From NCBI GenBank assembly GCA_937975655.1, contig CALJTZ010000556.1:1-7190 (forward strand): DNA of 7,190 nucleotides, written 5' to 3'. This stretch comes from an uncultured Synechococcus sp. (lineage in GTDB: Bacteria; Cyanobacteriota; Cyanobacteriia; PCC-6307; Cyanobiaceae). The position numbers and the translations under genes are program-made. The notes below the pieces were generated by a model. The model saw only the letters and a list, made by a program, of their open reading frames with translations. It was not told the origin of the DNA and did no database searches. Shown here piece after piece: positions 1 to 7,030 of this stretch; within the stretch, counting starts at the first letter, position 1; the number at the start of each line of letters is the position of its first letter.

Positions 1-198
1 AAGGAAGCCAGCCTGCCGAGCCCTGGGGTGCGCCGCAAGTATTTCGCCATGCCGGCGATGAGCCTGGATCAAGCCCTGCACCAGCTGGATGTGATCGACC
101 ACGACTTCTACCTCTTCCGCGACGACAAGACCGGCGAGCTGCAGGTGGTGTATCGACGCAACCACGGCGGCTTCGGCGTGATCCAGGCCAAAGCCTGA
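1..198 (+). CDS. hpf: Ribosome hibernation promoting factor, long form (LrtA-like), 3' end only
   Basis: The frame is open from base 1 to a TGA at 196-198 and gives the last 65 residues of a protein whose start lies outside the window. The segment contains VRRKYFAMPAMSLDQAL, then a DHDFYLFRD stretch and a YRRNHGGFGVIQ tail. This is the conserved C-terminal domain of long-form HPF, called LrtA (light-repressed transcript) in cyanobacteria. In the family this domain dimerises two 70S ribosomes into inactive 100S particles in darkness or starvation, while the missing N-terminal domain binds the 30S decoding region. It acts in the cytoplasm. The visible part is intact, with no frameshift. The stop lies 33 nt before the deoC start, so read-through transcription into deoC is plausible, although no terminator or promoter is evident between them. 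The family call is firm; the symbol could equally be lrtA. Confidence 0.93.
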   Translation, partial: KEASLPSPGVRRKYFAMPAMSLDQALHQLDVIDHDFYLFRDDKTGELQVVYRRNHGGFGVIQAKA

Positions 199-231
199 GA
201 ATCCCGGGGCCTGCTCGGCCCTGCTCCTCCC

Positions 232-903
232 TTGCGCGACCTACCTGATCTCGCTTCGCTGATCGATCACGCGCTGCTCGATCCCCACCAGGGACGGGAG
301 GCGATCGAGCGCTGCTGCGATGAAGCCCGCCACTTCGGCTTTGCCGGGGTGTGCGTGGCCTCCCGCTGGCTGCCGGCGGCCCGGGAGCGCCTGGGCCCGA
401 GCGGCGGCCGCGGCCCCAAGCTGATCAGTGTGGTGGGCTTCCCCTTCGGCGCCGTGCCGCCAGGGATCAAGCAAGCCGAGGCCGAGTGGGCCGCCGCCGC
501 CGGAGCCGAGGAACTGGATGTGGTGCCCGATTTCGGCGCCCTGGCCGACGCCGACAGCACCAGCTTCTGCCAGGACCTCGCGGCGATCGTGGAACTGGGG
601 CTGCCGGTGAAGGTGATCCTCGAGGTGGGGCGTCTCGACCCCGCGGCGTTGGAGCTGGCGGTGGAGGCCTCGATCGATGTGGGGGCCACTTTTCTGAAAA
701 CCGGCAGCGGCTTCGGACCGGCCGCCACCGTGGAGCAGGTGACACGACTGCGGGACCTGGCCCGCGGCCGGGCAGCCGTGAAGGCCTCGGGCGGCATCGG
801 CACCCTGGAGCAGGCGATCGAACTGGTGGAGGCCGGGGCCGGCCGCCTGGGCACCAGCCGTGGCGTGGCCCTGATGCAGGCCCTACGAGCCCCCGGACCT
901 TGA
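232..903 (+). CDS. deoC: Deoxyribose-phosphate aldolase
   Basis: A 223-residue protein of normal length for DeoC, a cytoplasmic TIM-barrel class I aldolase. It cleaves 2-deoxyribose-5-phosphate to glyceraldehyde-3-phosphate and acetaldehyde in deoxynucleoside catabolism. Visible signatures are LIDHALLDP at about 10-18, ELDVVPD at 94-100 (D96 is the expected catalytic aspartate), VKVILEVG at 126-133, and FLKTGSGF at 154-161, where K156 is the Schiff-base lysine. AAVKASGG at 181-188 carries the second catalytic lysine, K184, and GTSRG near 207-211 is the usual phosphate-binding loop. The start chosen is TTG at 232. No ATG or GTG lies between the upstream stop and the conserved N-terminus, and no Shine-Dalgarno is seen, so the exact start is uncertain. 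The stop overlaps the recO start by 4 nt. No other nucleoside-salvage gene is in view, so the physiological role here is inferred from the family. Confidence 0.95.
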   Translation: MRDLPDLASLIDHALLDPHQGREAIERCCDEARHFGFAGVCVASRWLPAARERLGPSGGRGPKLISVVGFPFGAVPPGIKQAEAEWAAAAGAEELDVVPDFGALADADSTSFCQDLAAIVELGLPVKVILEVGRLDPAALELAVEASIDVGATFLKTGSGFGPAATVEQVTRLRDLARGRAAVKASGGIGTLEQAIELVEAGAGRLGTSRGVALMQALRAPGP

Positions 904-1700
904 ACGGCGAGCAGCGCCTGGAGGGGCTGGTGCTCAAGTGCAGCCCCCTGGGGGAGGCCGACCGGCTCCTCACCCTGCTGAGCAACGCCGAGGGCCTCAC
1001 GCGGCTGGCGGTGCCGGGCGCGCGCAAACCAAAGAGTTCCCTGGCGGCTGCCGTGCCCCTGGCGGTGCTCTCCCTGCAGGTGAGCGGCAGCCGCGGCCTG
1101 AGGCGGGTGCGCCAGCTCCATGTGCAGCGCAACTTCTCCGCCCTGGCCGAGCGGCTGGAAACCCTGGCCGCCGCCCAGGGCCTGGCGGAACTGAGCCTGC
1201 AGTTGGTGCCCAGCGGCGACCCCGTGGAGGGCGTGCTCGACGACCTGCTACTGCAGCTCAATCTGCTGGAGGCCGTGGTGAAGGAGCGCCAGGACAGCCT
1301 GGAGGCCCTGGCCATCGCCGTGCAGGGCGGGGTGCACCTGCTCGCCCTCGGCGGCTACGCCCTGCCCCTGGCCGCCTGCGCCCGCAGCGGTGAACGGCTC
1401 GATCCCCCCCTGGGCAACTGGGAGTGGCGCTGCAGCTTGATCCCCAGTGAGGGCTTTGTGATCGGCGGCGTGGCGGGCGCCCAGCTCGTGCTCAATGCCT
1501 CCGAGCTGGCCCTGCTGCAGCGGCTGCTGCGGCCGGCCCTGCCCCGCCGCCGCGACGGCGAGCTGATGGGCCCCCAGCGGGTGTGGCTGCGGCTGCTGCA
1601 GCTGGTGGACCTGTGGAGCCGGGAGCATCTGGGCCGCAGCGCCAGGGCATGGCCGTTGCTGCGCCAGTGCTTCGGGCCAGCTGGTGCGCCATCATCGTGA
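900..1700 (+). CDS. recO: DNA repair protein RecO
   Basis: A 266-residue protein with RecO architecture. An N-terminal OB fold occupies roughly residues 1-75 (EGLVLKCSPLGEADRLLTLL, then GLTRLAVPGARKPKS), followed by a helical C-terminal domain. RecO works with RecR in the RecF pathway: it displaces SSB, anneals strands and loads RecA at single-strand gaps. The start chosen is TTG at 900, which overlaps the deoC TGA as TTGA. It begins the protein just before the conserved GEQRLEGL; the open frame continues upstream only as a shadow of deoC. Many RecO proteins have a zinc site with CxxC pairs. Here only single cysteines (C160 and C178, around CARSGERLDPP and WRCSLIPSEGF) are seen, so a four-cysteine zinc finger is absent. 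The stop overlaps the next gene by 4 nt (GTGA), which suggests translational coupling along deoC-recO-MFS. Confidence 0.94.
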   Translation: MNGEQRLEGLVLKCSPLGEADRLLTLLSNAEGLTRLAVPGARKPKSSLAAAVPLAVLSLQVSGSRGLRRVRQLHVQRNFSALAERLETLAAAQGLAELSLQLVPSGDPVEGVLDDLLLQLNLLEAVVKERQDSLEALAIAVQGGVHLLALGGYALPLAACARSGERLDPPLGNWEWRCSLIPSEGFVIGGVAGAQLVLNASELALLQRLLRPALPRRRDGELMGPQRVWLRLLQLVDLWSREHLGRSARAWPLLRQCFGPAGAPSS

Positions 1701-3058
1701 GCCGGCCATCGTTAGACCCCTTGAGCGGACCCGCGCGATCTTCCGGCCTCCAAGGCGTGCTGGCCCTGCCGGAATTCCGCAAGCTCTGGCTGGGGCAAGT
1801 GTTCAGCCAACTGGCGGACAAGTTCTACATCGTGTTGATGGTGTTTCTGATCGCCCAGTACTGGGTGAGCGCCACACCACCAGCCGATGGCGCCCTGGCG
1901 GAAGCGGCCGGGGCCTTCAAGCTGGATATCGAGAGTCGGGCCCAGCTGATCACCCTGCTGGCCACAGGGATCTACGTGGCCAACACGATCCCGGCCATGC
2001 TGCTGGGGCTGGTGGCCGGCGTCTGGGCCGATCGCTGGCGCAAGCGCGAGGTGATGGTGGCCTCCAACGCCATCCGGGCCGGGCTGGCACTGCTGGTGCC
2101 CCTGTGCCTGCTGGATGGGCCCATGTGGCTCGGCTTGAGCTGGGGCTACTGGACCCTGCTGGTGATCACGTTCCTGGAATCGGTACTCACCCAGTTCTTC
2201 GCGCCGGCCGAGCAGGCCGCCATCCCGATGTTGGTGCCCACGCGCCAGCTGCTGGCGGCCAATTCGCTCTACCAGGCCACGAGCATGGGCGCCACGATCG
2301 TGGGCTTTGCCCTGGGCGACCCCATCCTGCGGCTGCTCAAGTACGGGTTGGCAGAGGTGGGCATTCCCAATGGCGAGTTCGCCCTGCTCCCCCTCTGCTA
2401 CGGCCTGGCGGCCCTCTCGATCGCCTGGATCCGAGTGGAGGAAACCCCCAGGGCCGCCACTGGCGACACGGTGTGGCGGGAAATCGGCGAGGGCCTGCAG
2501 GTGTTGCGGGAACGGCCGAGTGTTCGCAGCGCCATGCTGCAGCTGGTGCTGCTCTACAGCCTGCTGGCCGCTCTCTATGTGCTGGCGATCAGCCTGGCCT
2601 CGGCCATCAAGGGCTTAGGCCCCACCCAGTTCGGCACCCTGCTGGCGATGAGTGGCGTGGGCCTGGCGATCGGCGCCGTGGCCGTGGCCCAGGTGGGCCA
2701 CAGCTTCAACCGCCGCCGACTGGCCGCAGCGGGCCTGGGCACCATCGCCTGGAGCCTGGTGTTGATGGGGCAGCTGCGGGGCAACCTGGTGTTCACCCTG
2801 GTGCTGTGTGGGGTGCTGGGCCTCGGCGCAGCCCTGTTGGCCATCCCCGCCCAGACCACCATCCAGGAGGACACCCCCGAAGCCATGCGCGGCAAGGTGT
2901 TCGGCCTGCAGAACAACCTGATCAACATCGCCCTCAGCCTGCCCCTGGTGCTGGCCGGCACCGTGGTGAGCCGCTATGGCCTGCTGCCCGTGCTCTGGGC
3001 CCTGGCGGCCCTGGCCCTGGCGGCCGCCCTGCTCGAGAAACCCTGGAAACGCTGCTAG
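1697..3058 (+). CDS. Major facilitator superfamily transporter, EntS/MFS_3-like
   Basis: A 453-residue, strongly hydrophobic inner-membrane protein with about 10-12 predicted helices. By eye these include residues 30-57, 86-110, 122-140, 150-170, 228-246, 278-302, 312-335, 345-385, 405-425 and 428-448. The loop after the second helix pair holds GVWADRWRKRE (108-118), matching MFS signature motif A (GxxxDRxxRR). FFAPAEQAAIPMLVP near 167-181 and MRGKVFGLQN near 397-406 are typical of the MFS_3 group, which includes the enterobactin exporter EntS and macrolide-efflux-like proteins. The substrate cannot be read from the sequence; proton-coupled export of a small molecule is the family expectation. 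The start chosen is GTG at 1697, overlapping the recO stop. The frame is open further upstream, to 1583, but that part lies inside recO and reads as low-complexity alanine/glycine. Co-transcription with recO is likely. Confidence 0.88.
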   Translation: MSRPSLDPLSGPARSSGLQGVLALPEFRKLWLGQVFSQLADKFYIVLMVFLIAQYWVSATPPADGALAEAAGAFKLDIESRAQLITLLATGIYVANTIPAMLLGLVAGVWADRWRKREVMVASNAIRAGLALLVPLCLLDGPMWLGLSWGYWTLLVITFLESVLTQFFAPAEQAAIPMLVPTRQLLAANSLYQATSMGATIVGFALGDPILRLLKYGLAEVGIPNGEFALLPLCYGLAALSIAWIRVEETPRAATGDTVWREIGEGLQVLRERPSVRSAMLQLVLLYSLLAALYVLAISLASAIKGLGPTQFGTLLAMSGVGLAIGAVAVAQVGHSFNRRRLAAAGLGTIAWSLVLMGQLRGNLVFTLVLCGVLGLGAALLAIPAQTTIQEDTPEAMRGKVFGLQNNLINIALSLPLVLAGTVVSRYGLLPVLWALAALALAAALLEKPWKRC

Positions 3059-3087
3059 CGTCACCCCTTGGTTGAGCCTGCCGCTGC

Positions 3088-4338
3088 GTGGCCCACATCG
3101 CCTGGCTGGGCAAGAAGTCACCGTTCTGCGGCAACGTCACCTACGGCCTGGCTACCACCGAGGCCCTGCGGAGTCGGGGCCATGAGATCAGCTTCATCCA
3201 CTTCGACACGCCTGCGGGGTTTCCTCTCAAGCGGGACGACGCCGAGGGGGGACTGAACCAGGGGATCTTGAACCAGGGGTTGAAGCGCTTCCGCTCGGCC
3301 CCGGCCAAGCCCACCAGCAGCGAAGGCCCCCCCGATGTGGCCCTGTCGTACCTGGTGAAGTCCCAGGTGTACACCATTCCATCGCCGGGGGCGCAGCGGG
3401 AACTGCGGGAGTCCCTGGAGAGGCTGCAACCCGATCTGGTGCACGCCAGTCTCACCCTCTCCCCCCTCGATTTCCGGCTGCCAGATCTGTGCCAGCAACT
3501 TGGGCTGCCCCTGGTGGCCACCTTCCATCCCGCGTTTGACGCCAGCCTGCGCAACCTCAGCGCCGGCACCCAACAGCTCACCTATCAGCTCTACGCCCCC
3601 TCCCTGGCCAAATACCACCGGGTGGTGGTGTTCTCCGAGCTGCAGGCCGAGGTGCTCAGCCGGCTGGGGGTGCCCGAGGCACGGCTGGCGGTGATCCCCA
3701 ACGGTGTGGACCCCAACCTGTGGACCCCGGCCCCGGCAGCCACAGCGGCCTCGGCCGACCTTCTGACCTTGCGGCAACGGTTTGCCGGCCAGCGGGTGTT
3801 CTTGTACATGGGCCGCATCGCCACCGAAAAGAACGTGGAAGCCCTGTTGCGCGCCTGGCGGCTGGTGCAGCCAGCCGGTTGCACGCTGGTGGTGGTGGGC
3901 GATGGGCCGGTGCGCCAATCCCTGATGCAGACCTACGGCCCCGAGATCGATGTGCTCTGGTGGGGTCACGAACCCGATCAGGCCAAACGCCTGGCGCTGC
4001 TACAACTGGCCGAGGTGTTCCTGCTGCCCTCGCTCGTGGAGGGGCTAAGCCTGGCGCTGCTGGAGGCGATGGCCAGCGGCACCGCCTGCGTGGCCACCGA
4101 TGCTGGAGCCGATGGCGAGGTGCTGGAGGGGGGCGCGGGCATCGTGATCAGCACCCAGGGGGTCACCACCCAGCTGCGCACCCTGCTGCCGGTACTGCGC
4201 GACCAGCCCGTGCTCACGGCGGAACTGGGCCGGCGTGCCCGGGCACGGGCCCTGGAGCGCTACACCCTCGAGCGCAACATCGACCAGCTGGAGAAGCTCT
4301 ATGCAGGCCTGGTGCCCCAGACAACGGCCGCAGCCTGA
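3088..4338 (+). CDS. Glycosyltransferase family 4 (GT-B fold)
   Basis: A 416-residue protein with two Rossmann-like halves, as expected for a GT-B glycosyltransferase. The N-terminal half starts AHIAWLGKKSPFCGNVTYG and carries LQPDLVHASLTLSPLDFRLP at 113-132 and VATFHPAFD at 143-151, the acceptor side. The C-terminal half has VIPNGVDPNLW (202-212), GRIATEKNVEALLRAW (242-257, with R243 and K248 at the usual donor-phosphate positions), VVVGDGP (268-274) and EGLSLALLE (318-326). The last is the EX7E motif, with E318 and E326. Such enzymes transfer a sugar from a nucleotide donor to a lipid, saccharide or small-molecule acceptor at the cytoplasmic membrane face. Donor and acceptor cannot be assigned, and the N-terminus does not resemble SqdX. 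The start is GTG at 3088, 29 nt after the MFS stop, with no Shine-Dalgarno. A short in-frame duplication lies near residues 56-64. Confidence 0.9.
   Translation: MAHIAWLGKKSPFCGNVTYGLATTEALRSRGHEISFIHFDTPAGFPLKRDDAEGGLNQGILNQGLKRFRSAPAKPTSSEGPPDVALSYLVKSQVYTIPSPGAQRELRESLERLQPDLVHASLTLSPLDFRLPDLCQQLGLPLVATFHPAFDASLRNLSAGTQQLTYQLYAPSLAKYHRVVVFSELQAEVLSRLGVPEARLAVIPNGVDPNLWTPAPAATAASADLLTLRQRFAGQRVFLYMGRIATEKNVEALLRAWRLVQPAGCTLVVVGDGPVRQSLMQTYGPEIDVLWWGHEPDQAKRLALLQLAEVFLLPSLVEGLSLALLEAMASGTACVATDAGADGEVLEGGAGIVISTQGVTTQLRTLLPVLRDQPVLTAELGRRARARALERYTLERNIDQLEKLYAGLVPQTTAAA
3254..3279 (+). repeat. Short in-frame tandem duplication, 15-nt period
   Basis: The 11-mer tgaaccagggg occurs at 3254-3264 and again at 3269-3279, offset by exactly 15 nt. 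At protein level this gives LNQGI followed by LNQGL in the glycosyltransferase. It sits in the variable segment between the N-terminal motif and the VKSQVYTIPSPGAQ block. The period is a multiple of three, so the frame is preserved. It looks like a small replication-slippage duplication in a tolerant loop. Confidence 0.7.
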
Positions 4339-4501
4339 AGCAGCAAGGTAAGGCCCGCACGATGGGCTCACGCTTGTGGCATTCAATAGCAACAGAGGAA
4401 GAAACCAATATCGACTGTGCAGGCAACGTTCGCGACATTGACGGCAACAAGAGCTGCAACTATCTATTGAGCATCACGAAAGCGCAACTGCTCGGATCAG
4501 C
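4339..4501. other. Intergenic spacer with lower GC
   Basis: This 163-nt spacer separates the tightly packed operon from the phosphatase gene and is visibly more AT-rich than the genes before it. I see no tRNA, no CRISPR-like repeat and no strong intrinsic terminator. The best hairpin (gccc at 4353-4356 with gggc at 4364-4367) is short and has no T-tract. An ATG-initiated frame from 4362 runs to 4547 (61 codons), but it has no recognisable features and overlaps the phosphatase start, so it is not called as a gene. No obvious tandem PhoB-type box was found. Confidence 0.6.
4438..4466 (+). promoter_or_regulatory. Candidate sigma70-type promoter for the phosphatase gene
   Basis: A -35-like TTGACG at 4438-4443 is followed after 17 nt by a -10-like TATCTA at 4461-4466. 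The -35 hexamer matches five of six consensus bases. The -10 is weaker, matching only its first three bases. Transcription would begin around 4473 and leave a leader of about 30 nt before the ATG at 4502. The position fits an independent transcription unit after the spacer. This is a by-eye match, and chance hexamers are common. Confidence 0.35.
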
Positions 4502-7030
4502 ATGTCTCACAAACAATCCGGCTCCCGTGAGCTACGGGTGGCCTTGATCTCGGACACGGGCGGGCCAGCAGCATCAGCCACCACGTTTTATTACAACGTG
4601 GGCAGCAGCGGCAGCGGTTTTGTCCCCACCAATTCATTCGGGCCAGGCCCACAGGCCGTGAGTGAACTGGTCCAGAGCTGGAAGCCCAAACAACTTCTGG
4701 CCATTGGCGATCTGGCCTACAACGCCGGTGGCAGCACCCTGCAGGATATCTCCATTGGCCAGTACTACAACAACTTTATTCACCCTTATCCGGCAGCGCC
4801 CTATCTGAGCGAGCCGTACACGACAGTCAACGGAAAGCCGGCTCAAAGTGGACAAAAAGCCTGGCCGTACAACATTTACGATTACCCTAAAGGCTTTCCA
4901 AACCCTCTAACCGGTAAAGAGGGTGGCAGCCCCAATGATCGCAACCGCTTCTGGGGCTCACTCGGAAACCATGACTATGGGATGGCCATCGGCTATGGCC
5001 AGGTTGGTCTAACGCCTTACGACTTTGAAGGCAAACCAACAGGTAGCCCCGCTGGTGCATCATCAAGTACGTCCGTGGAATCCTCTATGGACTACTTCAT
5101 GCCCTTCCTGGAGAAGCCATCTCTACTGGGCAAAGACCGGAACCGACTCCATGTGGGCAGCCGCGATAAGAGCGGCAACCGCGGCGCCTACTACTCCATC
5201 GGCTTTGGCGGCACCAGCAAGCAACCCCTGGTTGAATTTTTCATGCTGGATAGCGAGCGACTCAACATCAACGCAGGCTTTGAAGATTGGAATCCTTCAG
5301 GCAAAAAATCACTCAATCCTGCAACAGGCCGCTACGAGAATGCTGTGGAGGCCACTCCAGACTTCTCCCTCACCTACGACCCCAGCAATCCGCAATCGCT
5401 GGCAGCTCCCAACACGACAACGGATCCGGATAATGGCCATGACCAGTTTCAGTGGCTGCGCCAATCCCTTAAAGCTTCCAAGGCCGCCTGGAAGGTGATC
5501 ACGGGCCACCATCCGGTGTATGCCTCGGGTGGCTGGAGCGAGACACAACCCGATGACCACATGAGCAATCCCTACCTGCAACGCCTGCTCAAGGCACTGC
5601 CGGAGGGATCCTTTGACGCCTATTACAACGGCCATGATCACTACTACGAGCGGGTTATGGAGAGCAAGCCAGGCGGGATTGGGCTCGGTATTCCCTTCAT
5701 TACCAACGGCAACTCAGGCCGCAACCTCTCCAAAAAGATCCAGGTTCCTTACGGAGTTTCCGTCTACGAGCCCACTGGCTACGACAGCCAGTCAACCACC
5801 AATCCCAACAGCAACGCACTGCCCTACCTGCTCGATTCAAGCCCGCTCGAGGTAGCCAGCAGCGGACTGGCAGGCAGCGGCAGCAAAACTGAAACCAACA
5901 GGTTCAGCAATGGCCTCTATGGCTATGGCTTTGGCGCCACCAAGCTGGATGCCAACCAAGACTATCTCCTGTTTGAGTATGAGGAAGCGATGGTGACGGA
6001 CCCCGCCATCGCCAACCACCTCAAAGGCGGCCAATCCGCCGAGCCAGGATTCGAAGGCACCAAGGCATCGGATTGGGTTCCCAATCCTGGCGGCACCTTA
6101 AATGGCAAGTCTGATCTGGCCCAGTTCAAGTTGGCGATCAACAGTGGCGTTGTCACGGGCGTGGAACTGCTGAATGGCGGCCGCGGTTACATGACCAGCA
6201 AAGGCGGCAACCATACCGTGACGGGCTTCAACATCTATGGAAATAACATCGACCCCTTAAAGCCCTGGGAGCAAACCGCTCAGGTTGACCTCACGTTCAG
6301 CAATGGCGCACTGAGCGCTGTGAGCCTCACTGATGGCGGCAAGGGCTACGAGCTTGCTGTCCAGTCTGCTGCTGAAAACAACACCACCACATCCACCGAG
6401 CAACTCACCGCAGATCAAAGCATCGTTACAGCCCTGAATTACAACCTTGACGAAATTCAGTACCTCGTACGCGACAGCCCTCTCTACAACGACTTCTACT
6501 TAATCACCGAATCCCAACCAGTAGTAGAGATCCTGGGCAAGGCTGGCAGTCCGGGAACACTCAGATTGAGAGTGGAAGCAGCAAGCAAACAGGCACGCCG
6601 ACTGCTAAGCAAAGAGCTCAAGCCCACAACCGGTTATTCGGGCAGCGGTAGCCAAACCTTCACCACACAAGCCCAAGATGGCGACTTCACGCTCTACCAC
6701 AAAGGCAGCATCCTTGCGCAGGGGAATCTGAACAATGGCATCTGGGAGGGCACTATTACTCAATTGCCCAAGGCCAGCGAGACGCTCATCGTGGACTTTG
6801 CTGGGGATCCGATCACGTCCTACAACGTGAACTTCAAACCGTTCTCAGGCAAAGCGACGGTGGTGCGCGGCAAGCCAAGCCGCATGGCAGGCAGCGCGAA
6901 TCTGAGCGGTGCGCTCGATCCAACGCTGCTGGCGGCGATTGCCACTGAACCTTCCCAGCCCAGCAGCTGGAACGGCACCCCTTCAGAACCCTGGCTACCT
7001 CTTGCGGCCGGGGCCTCCGACCTCAGCTGA
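4502..7030 (+). CDS. Large purple-acid-phosphatase-like metallophosphatase with GGxGY-repeat C-terminal extension
   Basis: An 842-residue protein. The N-terminal ~400 residues form a calcineurin-like metallophosphoesterase of purple acid phosphatase type with all five metal motifs. These are D18-T19-G20, G69-D70-L71-A72-Y73 (GDxxY, whose tyrosine is the metal ligand of PAPs), G155-N156-H157-D158, G335-H336-H337-P338, and G377-H378-D379-H380. Hydrolysis of phosphomonoesters or related esters at a dinuclear metal centre is expected; the substrate is unknown. The C-terminal half (about 500-842) is not recognised, apart from two degenerate GGxGY repeats at 542-563 and 595-616. The ATG at 4502 is the first start after an in-frame stop at 4439. 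The N-terminus is polar, with no signal peptide or lipobox, and the whole protein lacks cysteine, as often in non-classically or type I-secreted proteins. Classical RTX nonapeptides are absent. GC is lower than in neighbouring genes. The phosphatase domain is firm; secretion is inferred. Confidence 0.9.
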   Translation: MSHKQSGSRELRVALISDTGGPAASATTFYYNVGSSGSGFVPTNSFGPGPQAVSELVQSWKPKQLLAIGDLAYNAGGSTLQDISIGQYYNNFIHPYPAAPYLSEPYTTVNGKPAQSGQKAWPYNIYDYPKGFPNPLTGKEGGSPNDRNRFWGSLGNHDYGMAIGYGQVGLTPYDFEGKPTGSPAGASSSTSVESSMDYFMPFLEKPSLLGKDRNRLHVGSRDKSGNRGAYYSIGFGGTSKQPLVEFFMLDSERLNINAGFEDWNPSGKKSLNPATGRYENAVEATPDFSLTYDPSNPQSLAAPNTTTDPDNGHDQFQWLRQSLKASKAAWKVITGHHPVYASGGWSETQPDDHMSNPYLQRLLKALPEGSFDAYYNGHDHYYERVMESKPGGIGLGIPFITNGNSGRNLSKKIQVPYGVSVYEPTGYDSQSTTNPNSNALPYLLDSSPLEVASSGLAGSGSKTETNRFSNGLYGYGFGATKLDANQDYLLFEYEEAMVTDPAIANHLKGGQSAEPGFEGTKASDWVPNPGGTLNGKSDLAQFKLAINSGVVTGVELLNGGRGYMTSKGGNHTVTGFNIYGNNIDPLKPWEQTAQVDLTFSNGALSAVSLTDGGKGYELAVQSAAENNTTTSTEQLTADQSIVTALNYNLDEIQYLVRDSPLYNDFYLITESQPVVEILGKAGSPGTLRLRVEAASKQARRLLSKELKPTTGYSGSGSQTFTTQAQDGDFTLYHKGSILAQGNLNNGIWEGTITQLPKASETLIVDFAGDPITSYNVNFKPFSGKATVVRGKPSRMAGSANLSGALDPTLLAAIATEPSQPSSWNGTPSEPWLPLAAGASDLS
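6125..6190 (+). repeat. GGxGY protein repeat, copy 1
   Basis: Codes for residues 542-563 of the phosphatase: a 22-residue unit of a hydrophobic strand, SGVVTGVELL, then NGGRGY. It aligns without gaps to the copy at 6284-6349, with 8 of 22 identities by my count, including the shared GGxGY ending. The pattern resembles the Ser/Asn-Gly-x-Val-xx-Val...NGGxGY repeats I associate with phage tail-fibre-like and extracellular bacterial proteins. That comparison comes from memory, not a search. Confidence 0.65.
6284..6349 (+). repeat. GGxGY protein repeat, copy 2
   Basis: Codes for residues 595-616: VDLTFSNGALSAVSL, then TDGGKGY. It fits the NGxxxxV...GGxGY pattern better than copy 1. The copies are 31 residues apart and diverged at DNA level, so the duplication is old or the unit was acquired as a domain. 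Confidence 0.65.

Noticed and set aside
267..1121. Long minus-strand open frame (284 codons) over deoC and recO, with others on both strands
   Set aside because: High GC suppresses stop codons, so long antisense and alternative frames are expected. The translations are low-complexity Ala/Gly/Pro/Arg-rich and match no family, while the overlapping + strand genes carry clear conserved motifs.
1583..1696. N-terminal extension of the MFS transporter up to an ATG at 1583
   Set aside because: The extra 38 residues lie fully inside recO and are low-complexity Ala/Gly. GTG at 1697 overlaps the recO stop and precedes the family-like N-terminus.
4362..4547. Small ATG-initiated frame of 61 codons in the spacer before the phosphatase
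   Set aside because: It overlaps the phosphatase start in another frame and has no recognisable domain, signal peptide or Shine-Dalgarno. The length is compatible with chance.
5000..7030. Classical RTX calcium-binding nonapeptides (GGxGxDxxx) in the phosphatase
   Set aside because: The GGxGY repeats lack the following Asp and the tandem 9-residue spacing, so they are not RTX repeats.
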